This document shows positions 56,300-64,000 of a DNA stretch of 64,000 nucleotides, in pieces. The position numbers and the translations under genes were made by a program. The notes under the pieces were generated by a model. The model was not told the DNA's origin. It saw nothing but the letters and a program-made list of their open reading frames with translations, and searched no databases. Each line of letters starts with the position of its first letter. Position 1 is the first letter of the stretch. The DNA lies in the NCBI GenBank assembly GCA_905160935.1, contig CAJHZI010000876.1, positions 847,001 to 911,000 of the forward strand. The letters are read 5' to 3'. The stretch comes from Enchytraeus crypticus. Taxonomy: Eukaryota; Annelida; Clitellata; Enchytraeida; Enchytraeidae.

Positions 56300-57020
56300 A
56301 CATGTGTAATTATTAATATCACGCGTAAATACTGCGACTATATTTTTCTTTAGACCTAATGTTGCTGGTTTAAATCCAGACTTCGACTGATTTCGAAGAA
56401 AGGTTTGATGTGAGGTCATCGGTGTCCCACGTCTACCATGGTGAGGAGACTGAACTGTGGTCAACTCTGTGGATCTCAGCGAGTGACGACCTTCGCCGAG
56501 AAGGTCACGAATTGAAGAGGAAGACAGAGATGAGAGGAAAGAAGACGATGAAGAGATGATTTGTGGACTCTGAACAGCTACGGAAGCAACCACGGGTCGA
56601 TCCGGTCACTGGCGTTCTTAACGTTCGTAAGTTACTCAGCTTCGTTTTTTAATAAAGGAAAAAGGTTTGCCGCCCCAACATAGCCTTACGGCTAGGAACC
56701 GGACGTTAAATTCTTACCGATTGATGGTTTGTTGTAGAAGTAGAGATTTTGCCATTGGTATAAAATAGCTCAGTAAAATAAATTACTACTAGCTTTACTG
56801 TTTTATTAATTACAAATATATAGTACATTTATACGTTAATAACTTATAGATAGTTTATTATACATTAATTACTTACATATAATACATCAAAATTAGCTAC
56901 TTGTACTTGCTAATAATACATTAATTACTTGTATTTTTTTATTACAGTGAAGTCAACTTCGATTCAATGAATATCTCAGTGAAATTGGGATGTTTTTATT
57001 GTTACATTTAAGGCAGCCTT
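56300..57020. other. Unclassified DNA
   Basis: 56340-56640 is GC-balanced and non-repetitive, without convincing splice structure. 56680-56715 holds a short dispersed-repeat fragment (CTTACGGCTAGGAACCGGAC). The rest is AT-rich. Confidence 0.4.
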
Positions 57021-57029
57021 AACAAAATG

Positions 57030-57235
57030 ATGTTTCATTGATTGATTATCTTTGATTGATTGATTAGAATTGATTGATTAGCATTGATTGATTATCTTTG
57101 ATTGATTGATTAGAATTGATTGATTAGCATTGATTGATTGATTCATTAGCATTGATTGATTAACATTGATTGATGCATTAGCATTGATTGATTAGCATTG
57201 ATTGATGCAAGCAATAGCATTGATTGATAAGCGTT
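57030..57235. repeat. GATTGATTAGCATTGATT minisatellite
   Basis: About eight units of 14-26 bp built from TGATTGATTA and GCATTGATTGAT. Confidence 0.88.
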
Positions 57236-57369
57236 ATTGTCTGTCTAACTATTTGTAGTGTAGCGTATAGATATATTGCCTAAGTAGCTGCATGATACAG
57301 ATAGATATTTATACAATTTTGGTGAATATTAATCATTTGATATAAACAGATTCCCCAAGAATAACGTGT

Positions 57370-57502
57370 ATGAAAAGGAATGTTATAGATGATTTAAAGA
57401 TCCACTCGTATGTAGACATGAAGAGGAAAGCGGAAAATAGAGATAAGTAGAGGCGTTATATACCATGGACATGCCAGTAGGCCGTGCACTAAGAGAGATA
57501 GA
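57370..57502 (+). repeat. Dispersed repeat D, longest copy
   Basis: AAAAGGAATGTTATAGATGA, TCCACTCGTATGTAGACATG, GGCGTTATATACCATGGACA, GTAGGCCGTGCACTAAGAG. Confidence 0.75.
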
Positions 57503-57639
57503 TGTGGCACTGAACACACATTCGACATAGCTGGACTATGGGAGGTGCTACTACTGGAGAACATATGGATCAGAGACCTGGAACTGATCTGCATGCTGAC
57601 TGTAGAGATGTGATCAGTGACTGACTGTACCGTAAGTAA

Positions 57640-57785
57640 ACAAGCTGGTAAAGCTAAGGTCAACGTCAGTTTCCACACTAGAAAGCGATATCAGTGACGG
57701 ACGAGCCCAGGCTTTCAATCTCGCACATACTGATCCGCGGTCGAGTATCTTACCGACTTCACCACTGGCTCCAGCCAAGTAACTA
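57640..57785 (-). repeat. SINE-A, full-length
   Basis: Reverse-strand copy: AAAGCTAAGGTCAACGTCAG, GTGACGGACGAGCCCAGGC, ACTGATCCGCGGTCGAGTAT, CCACTGGCTCCAGCC. Confidence 0.85.
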
Positions 57786-58195
57786 ATAATTGTATGTCCA
57801 TCAAAAGGGCTTACACGAATCTGATATACATGTAGGTAAAACATTGAAATATTGCTTTCAATTGCTTATATTTATATTTGATTGTATACTGTTTATATGT
57901 TGTGAATTTATTTTATCCATTTCTGCGGTAACTCTCACTGGCGGTGACCTACTATAATTTTTATTAATTGAGCTTTTTATTTTAATTTTCCAAATCTAAT
58001 GGACTAAAATGTAATCACCTCTCTAGATGGCCTGTATTTTCCGTTCACACAATATCTTTTCTGTATTTTCTTTTTTCTATTTGTTATTTGTTCTGCTTTT
58101 GTCTTTAACGTTTGATGTGTAATCTTTAATAAATACATAAATATATAAATAAATACATATATATAATTATCTATATATATATATATATATATATA

Positions 58196-59774
58196 GGGTG
58201 TCGCATAATTTCGTATACCGTTTTCAAATTGCATTAACTCTGGAACTACTTAACCGTTTTAAACCAAATTTGGACAGTATGTAGACACGATAAATAAAAT
58301 ATATGGGTACAATTTAATTTGTAATCGTACAAGTAATTAAGTAGAAACTGAAATTTTTCTGAATGACGTCACATTTTCGCAAAAACTAATATTTTATAGT
58401 ATTTCCTTTTTGCTTAATGACAGCGAGTATTCTATCCGGCATAGATTTGATTAATGTCTGAAGTATTTCCACTTTCACTGATCTCCAAGCTTGTTGTAGA
58501 CGACGTTTCAGCTGCACAACATTCGTGGGCTCTGGATCGCGGTAGACACTAAACGACAGAATACTCCACAGGTTCTCGATAGGAGAAAGGTCTGGAGAGT
58601 TCGGTGGCCAGTCCTTCGGCTTAATGTACGATGGAATGTTGTCTTCCAACCATCTTGTTGTTTTGGCTGATGTATGACATCTTGCACCATCCTGTTGAAA
58701 GATGCCAAGGTCATTGTCATTGAACAGCTTTACTCGAGTAACGTTGCCGCCGGTTACGATTCTTTGAAACGCTGGCTTGACGAGTTTATCCAGTATGTTT
58801 ACAATGTAATAATCCGAGTTAAGTCGTGTACCGTTCGGAATGAAGTGCAGACTCGTTAATCCGTGTGCAGTCATTCCGCCCCAAACCATAACCGAGGGAC
58901 TGAACTTCATTTGAGCAGCGGGAGGAACATTACTCTCCTGTGATCCCCACACAGTGTCGTTCTTGGGATTGGGTATGTAAAACACTTTGAAGGGTGACTC
59001 GTCAGTAAACAGAACATTTGACCAATCCTGAACAGTCCAATTACGATGATCACGCGCAAACTTAATACGTTTCACCTTGTGAGCATCAGTCAACAGTGGA
59101 ATTTTTTTGCGACGCCAGTTCTTCCACTTCAGGTCATTAACCATGTATCTGCGAATTGTGTCCTTAGAAGCACGTTCATTACGAATTTTCAGTTGATTTG
59201 AAATACGGCGCAAACTCTGTCCACGTCTGTATTTTGCGGATTGGATGAGACGCTTGGCTGTATTAGACAGTATCTTCGGACGTCCACTACGTTTCATATC
59301 CACTAGTTTTTCGTCAAATTTGCTTCGACCTACCCACTTCGTAACCCAACACTTACTCCGATTTAACTTTTGTGCAATACATTTATGCGAATATCCTTCT
59401 TTAGCCAATACTACTGCCTGTGCACGTAATTGTATTATTTTAATTTTATCCATATTATAAATTATACGCGGCCTCATCGAACAATAACATTGACACGTTG
59501 ATTAGCCTTGACTGCGGTCCTGGACGACAACATCAGGTAATTTCCAGGCACGCGCTGCATGCAGCCACAGCGTGTCTCTAGCTGCGCCAGTCAGAAAATG
59601 GGTCACATTGCGCGACAGCGCCGTGTGACGTCATTTCCAGGTCTAATGAAAATAAACTTGCACCAACATCTAATTCACATCTATTATACACGAATACGAA
59701 ATTTTATGAACATGCGACCTTTACTAGCCGAATTACTGCAATTTGAAAACGGTATACGAACTTATGCGACACCC
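58196..59774 (-). mobile_element. Intact Tc1-like (DD37E) transposon, 1579 bp
   Basis: The termini are inverted repeats beginning GGGTGTCGCATAA; the first 38 bp match with one mismatch (position 14). The element is flanked by TA on both sides (58194-58195 and 59775-59776), the Tc1/mariner target duplication, and sits inside a (TA)n tract. One transposase ORF fills the interior. Uninterrupted coding sequence and nearly identical ends indicate a recent insertion. Transposition-competence is plausible but unproven. Confidence 0.95.
58386..59477 (-). CDS. Tc1-like transposase, DD37E type, 363 residues
   Basis: It catalyses cut-and-paste transposition at TA sites. Visible features: N-terminal helix-turn-helix (about 9-55, including GYSHKCIAQKLNRSKCWVTK), a GRPK motif at 65-68 between the two DNA-binding subdomains, a second HTH with basic residues (KWKNWRRKKIP) near 117-127, and an RNase H-like catalytic core. 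Acidic triad: D159 in VLFTDES, D263 in FQQDGARCHTS, E301 in DLSPIENLW. Exactly 37 residues separate D263 and E301, versus 34 in classical Tc1. The length (363, or 355 from the second Met) is normal for the superfamily. There is no frameshift or stop. It is the only intact transposase in the window. Confidence 0.95.
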   Translation of the reverse strand: MRPRIIYNMDKIKIIQLRAQAVVLAKEGYSHKCIAQKLNRSKCWVTKWVGRSKFDEKLVDMKRSGRPKILSNTAKRLIQSAKYRRGQSLRRISNQLKIRNERASKDTIRRYMVNDLKWKNWRRKKIPLLTDAHKVKRIKFARDHRNWTVQDWSNVLFTDESPFKVFYIPNPKNDTVWGSQESNVPPAAQMKFSPSVMVWGGMTAHGLTSLHFIPNGTRLNSDYYIVNILDKLVKPAFQRIVTGGNVTRVKLFNDNDLGIFQQDGARCHTSAKTTRWLEDNIPSYIKPKDWPPNSPDLSPIENLWSILSFSVYRDPEPTNVVQLKRRLQQAWRSVKVEILQTLIKSMPDRILAVIKQKGNTIKY

Positions 59775-59799
59775 TATATATATATATATATATTTATTA

Positions 59800-60200
59800 T
59801 CTGACTATTACTAATCTTTATTAATTTAGTAATTTGATTATTATTTGATTGATTAATCATTATTGATGACTAATGGACGAATTATTAATTAATTATTAAT
59901 TATTAACGAATTTTTGAATTAAATTATTTATTCAATATTTATTCAACCAAATACACTCAATAAATAATATGCTAATTTTCTATTGTTAGTAATTTAAGTG
60001 AATTGTTTCAGTCGCTATGTGATCATATGTATTTTGGACAGCTATTTTTACAGGACTTAAGCTTGAGCGTCAGAAAAACTTAAGAATGGACTACTGGCCT
60101 CAAGTCAACTCTCCTAAGGGCCTACTAAAGCAGCATGTATGAAAGTGTTCGTTGTTGCCAACATGTGGGGAGGGCGGGGCGGAAGACGGTATGGAGTTTT
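59800..60200. other. Unclassified AT-rich DNA right of the Tc1-like element
   Basis: ATTAATTATT-rich; no gene or named repeat. Confidence 0.4.
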
Positions 60201-60214
60201 AAAAGCTGGCAAAG

Positions 60215-60368
60215 CGTCATTTCCTGATAACGTCAGTTTCCTCACTCGAAAGCGATGTCAGTGACGGGCGAGCCCTGGATTTGAGCTCCGCACCTACTGA
60301 TTCCAGTGATCCGCGGTCGATCGAGTATCTTGTCGACATCGCCACTGGCTCCAGCCAGTGGCTGGATG
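60215..60368 (-). repeat. SINE-A, full-length
   Basis: Reverse-strand copy with a short insertion in the head (ACTGATTCCAGTGATCCGCG), ending CCACTGGCTCCAGCCAGTGG. Confidence 0.85.
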
Positions 60369-60569
60369 TTTAAAGAAATGGGGGAGAACGTGAAACACTT
60401 GTTCATCGTGAGTTAATCGAGGGGGTGGGGGATATACATGCGCGGGTCGTTGCTTAAGGGGAGGTGGACGCCCCTGGTCTCCCGTCTATTCCACGGCACG
60501 GCGAGTGTGAGGATGCGATGACTACCGGAGCGTCGACTGAACGAGTCTCGATGTTCTAATCTGCAGCTG

Positions 60570-60670
60570 TCCAACAACAACAGCAACAGCAAAAACAACA
60601 ACAGCAACAACAACCACAGCAATAACAACCACAGCAAAAACAACCACAGCAACAACAACCACAGCAACAT
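60570..60670. repeat. (CAACAACCACAG)n microsatellite
   Basis: CAACAACAGCAACAACAACC-type triplets. Confidence 0.88.
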
Positions 60671-60979
60671 CGACGAGTGTTACTGTACAAGTGGTATCAG
60701 GTGTCCTCTCAATCCTCTACGCGGTGTTATCTCTCGTATATCGTTTAATTTATTGCTATAAGGATGTCATACTCTCCATATATTATTTGTAGGGAATTAT
60801 TTTAAGAAGTCAAATTTCACTGTGAACACTGTATTATTCTATAGTCCTAACGCATAGGCCTACACAAAGAGTTTTGCTAACTCTTTTGCAGCACGGTTTT
60901 TTTTCGTGCAATTCTATGAGATTCTATTATTTGACTTGTTTGATAACAATATAGCTGCATCCAGTAATCTCTCTCTCTC

Positions 60980-61130
60980 TTCAGTGCACTGCCAAGTGGC
61001 AGGTTCAAGGTACATATTCACACTCAAAGTCTGCATTCTCGCTCCATAAGAGCACTCCTTAGATCAACAAGTTAATCCCTTCACAAAGTCTATGCCTTAT
61101 CCATACATTATGTAGCCTATAGCTGTACCA
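60980..61130 (-). repeat. Dispersed repeat C, truncated
   Basis: CAGTGCACTGCCAAGTGGCA to CCATACATTATGTAGCCTAT. Confidence 0.75.
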
Positions 61131-61299
61131 GTAATATTTTTTGCTGTTCTCTGATTTCTCCCTTAAAGATATTTAATTTAATTCAAACGTTTGCCTATTG
61201 AAGTTGCTACATTGCTGGAGTTATTTTTGTCGAGAATTCTAAAAAGTGTATCGAGATGGAACTGGAGAATATCTCTGCGGTACGAGAGTAAAGCGTCTA

Positions 61300-61430
61300 C
61301 TTCATCATCATCTTCGTCCCTTGAATCCCAGTTTAACTACGGTCGGGATGCAAAAGCAATTTCTGGAGCCTTGGCGCTCATCAACTGAATGCCCTTTCTG
61401 ACTTTGGTATGGATCTTAGTGCTTTAATAC
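61300..61430 (-). repeat. Dispersed repeat E
   Basis: TCGTCCCTTGAATCCCAGTT, CTACGGTCGGGATGCAAAAG, CTTGGCGCTCATCAACTGAA. Confidence 0.7.
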
Positions 61431-61719
61431 AGCATCTACTTCAGATTACTTTTAATTTTTTCAGTTATTTGTTATGTTAAAGGAAGCTTTTTGTGTAGAA
61501 ATAAGCGTTAAATTGCTATATTTATATACAATTAAGCCTATGACGGGTAATCATCGAGTCCATAAGAAGTAAATATTCTACACTGCGTTACCTGACATCA
61601 TCCTTTTATGAGGAAAATGACGTTAGAATTTGTTATTATTACGTTCGTATGCCAATTATATACATTATAAACAAGTTAATTATTTCGCATTGAAAGGGAA
61701 AATGAGTCACTGCGTCAAC

Positions 61720-61832
61720 TACATCATCATCATCATCATCATCATCATTCTCATCATCACCACATCATCATCATCATCATCAAATAATCACCACCATCAT
61801 CATCATCATCATATCGTCATCATCATCACATA
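61720..61832. repeat. (ATC)n microsatellite
   Basis: CATCATCAT with CACC interruptions. Confidence 0.9.
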
Positions 61833-61859
61833 AAGTGTACGATTTTTAAATAGATTTAG

Positions 61860-63085
61860 TATGCGTTACTAGAAAAATAGCAGAAGCTGCCGGTAAGGTG
61901 TCCGATCATGCGATATATTAAATAAGCGTTGTTTGACAGAAGAAAGAGGCTACCGGCAAGGTAAGGTGTGTGATTATAATTATGAAATAATGTTAATATG
62001 CGTTGCTCAACAGATGGTAGAGGCTGATGGAAAGGTGTCTGGTTAGTAAAAGTTTTATTTAGCGTTATTCGCAAGATGACAGAGGCTACCGGTAAGATTT
62101 ACGATTAATAAAAAAATTAATTATGCATTATTCGCCAGATGGCAGAGGCTACCAGTAAGATTTCCGATTAATAAATCAATTTAATATGGGTTATTCACAA
62201 GATGGCAGAGGCTACCGGTAATAATAATAACAACAGTTAGAGTGCTACAGTCATCAATGACAACATCGAGCACTATTGAGACAAAATCAAGCCGGCGAGC
62301 AAAAAAAAGAAGGTCCAAAAACAGTGCAAATTCCAAAATCCAGAAATTCAGTCCAAAGTAAAAGATGATAAATATTTAATAGGATGATAAGATGATAATA
62401 TTTAGATAGGTAAGATGTCTAAATATTATGAAATAGTTTAATTTTGCGTTATTCTCCACAAAACTTAGCGTTATTTGCCAGTTGGCAGAGCCTACCGGTT
62501 AGACGTCTGATTATTAAATTAATTTAATGCGTTACTGGACGGAAGGCAGAGGCTGACGGAAAGATGTCCGATTAGCAAAATACTTTTATTTTGCGTTATT
62601 CGTCAGATGGCAGAGGCTACTGGTAATATGTCAGATTATGTAATTATTTTACCATACGTTATTTATCCAGATGGCAGAGGCTGCCGGTAAGCTGTCTGAT
62701 TATGTAATTATTTTATTATTCGTTATTTGGCAGATGCTGTCGGTAAGATGTCCGATTATATTTATCCGATTATATTTATTAAATATCAATAGCAGAGGCA
62801 GAGGTTGGTGGTAAAGTGTCTGATTATATTTATTGTTAAATAGTTCTATTTTGCTTTATTCGCCAGATGGCAGAGGCTACCGGTAAGAAGTCCGATTAAT
62901 TCATCAATTTATTATGAATTATTCGCCAGATGGCAGAGGCTACCGGTAAGATGTCCGATTAATTAATCGATTCATTATGAATTATTCGCCAGATGGCAGA
63001 GGCTACCGGTAAGATGTCCGATTAATTAATCAATTCATTATGAATTATTAGCCAGATGGCAGAGGCTACCGGTATGATGTCTGAT
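61860..63085 (+). repeat. 65-70-bp tandem array, about 15 units
   Basis: Units carry GCGTTATTCGCCAGATGGCA, GAGGCTACCGGTAAGATGTC and CGATTAATTAATCAATT. The last three (62860-63080) are the most alike. Every good unit includes CTACCG|GTAAGATG, a strong donor-like site. Split by a repeat F insertion at 62222-62368. Confidence 0.9.
62222..62368 (+). repeat. Dispersed repeat F inserted in the 65-70-bp array
   Basis: AACAACAGTTAGAGTGCTAC, CATCGAGCACTATTGAGACA, GTCCAAAAACAGTGCAAATT. It splits the array at 61.9-63.1 kb, so the array is at least as old as this insertion. Confidence 0.75.
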
Positions 63086-63709
63086 CGTAAGTATTACATA
63101 CATTTTATATGCGTTGTTCGGCAGAGGAAGAATGTAAAGATCAGATATGAAATTATTATGTTTTCAATACAAGTAGTTTGTATCGTGTTTAAAGTCGAGG
63201 TCAGAAGCACTAAGCTCCTCTTCAAGATGATTCGACACACTCGAGCTACAGTCATAAACCCATTCAAGTTCACCACTGCTACACTAACTTGATTGATAGC
63301 TAATACCGCAAATACAAGAATTACAATTTTACAGATCACAAGGCATTTACGATTCACATAATTCTCGATTTAAATCTCAATAAATTGCGTTGAATACATG
63401 CACTAATTAGATATCAAAAAAAGAGTCTTTAATAGGAAGCTATAAACATTTCTGCGAGAATAAATAGGAATACAAGATAATGTTACCGTGGATAAATAGC
63501 AACACATTACAGTTTATTTAAAATGATTTATAATTAATTATTATAATCATCATCATCATTATCATTGTTATCTTTATTATATGATGATATGATAATATTT
63601 CTATATATATATATTATTAGCATTGACTTCGTATGACTCGGTTATGCTATAAAAACGAGCTTCTTCAGAATCGACAGCTATTCAAGGGAAGATGATGATG
63701 ATTATGATG

Positions 63710-63712
<3 letters not shown>

Positions 63713-63749
<37 letters not shown>

Positions 63750-63776
63750 AAGATATATTATATATATATATCTTTA

Positions 63777-63862
<86 letters not shown>
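63713..63862. repeat. (GA)n-(TA)n-(GA)n compound microsatellite
   Basis: Lies immediately 3' of the predicted terminal exon at 63863. Confidence 0.9.
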
Positions 63863-63864
<2 letters not shown>

Positions 63865-63991
63865 AGGAATCTATGATAGGAGAGAGAGTTCGTTGTTTGT
63901 CGAGGCCGATGTTGTACTGTTGTTGTGCGCTCAGCTCTCTCACAGATGGTGAGGCACTTCTCAAAGCCTCCCTCTGTTTCTCCATCAGAGC
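63863..63991 (-). CDS. Probable terminal coding exon of a gene continuing past the right edge
   Basis: On the minus strand an acceptor TTTCAG (63997-63992) is followed by 43 in-frame codons ending in TAA at 63865-63863. Peptide segments are ALMEKQREALRSASPSVREL, SAQQQYNIGLDK and QRTLSPIIDS. The composition is normal for protein, partly helical, and ends just before a (GA)n tract. I do not recognise the family. Only 9 bases upstream of the exon are visible, so the exon call rests on the acceptor, open frame and composition. Confidence 0.4.
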
Positions 63992-64000
63992 CTGAAATCA

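Noticed and set aside
60413..60670. 85-codon ORF ending PRMYIPHPLD
   Set aside because: The N-terminal half is a CAA microsatellite and the remaining 50 codons have no splice or family support, though the C-terminal half is not obviously repetitive.

Overview
The window is nuclear DNA from an invertebrate animal, probably a marine bilaterian. A lophotrochozoan is my low-confidence guess. The evidence is a 27-exon gene with GT-AG introns, many tRNA-derived and 5S-derived SINE-like repeats, Tc1 and hAT transposons, and very heavy micro- and minisatellite content, especially (ATCA)n, (GA)n, (TA)n and (GAT)n. No bacterial, organellar or viral genes were seen.

The main gene lies on the minus strand from 31514 (ATG) down to 8480 (stop). 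It encodes a complete neurexin IV / contactin-associated protein (Nrx-IV/CNTNAP family). I reassembled 27 coding exons by splice sites and reading phase. They total 4077 nt, giving 1358 residues plus a stop, with every junction in phase. The domain order is signal peptide, discoidin (F5/8C), LamG1, LamG2, EGF1, fibrinogen-like, LamG3, EGF2, LamG4, stalk, transmembrane helix, and a 44-residue tail ending in the PDZ-type motif EYFI. In the discoidin domain a 36-nt symmetric exon (29274-29309) could be skipped without changing frame, so it is a candidate regulated microexon.

Right of this gene, 32272-32649 (minus) holds an unrecognised single-exon ORF for a small hydrophobic protein. From 33 to 63 kb the sequence is intergenic and repeat-dominated. 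It holds a decayed, internally deleted Tc1-like element (about 34.8-35.8 kb), a long series of minisatellites (36.8, 41.5, 42.2, 44.7, 46.9, 50, 51.4 and 61.9-63.1 kb), 5S-rRNA-like repeats (45.4, 48.5, 53.0 kb), and one intact Tc1-like transposon (58196-59774) with near-perfect terminal inverted repeats and an uninterrupted DD37E transposase. At the right edge, 63863-63991 (minus) looks like the last coding exon of another gene that continues beyond the window. Left of Nrx-IV, 1-8.4 kb is mostly repeats, including a hAT-type MITE at 2731-3412.

The most unusual pattern concerns exon edges in Nrx-IV. At eight or more exons, one edge (part of the coding sequence, often with its splice site) has been copied one to many times into the adjoining intron, in places as regular arrays (48-bp units at exon 25, 55-bp units at exon 21). 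Tetranucleotide (TGAT/ATCA) tracts abut many of the same splice sites. I call these copies exon-edge echoes. They create decoy splice sites and ghost part-exons, and they suggest an ongoing slippage or duplication process centred on splice junctions.
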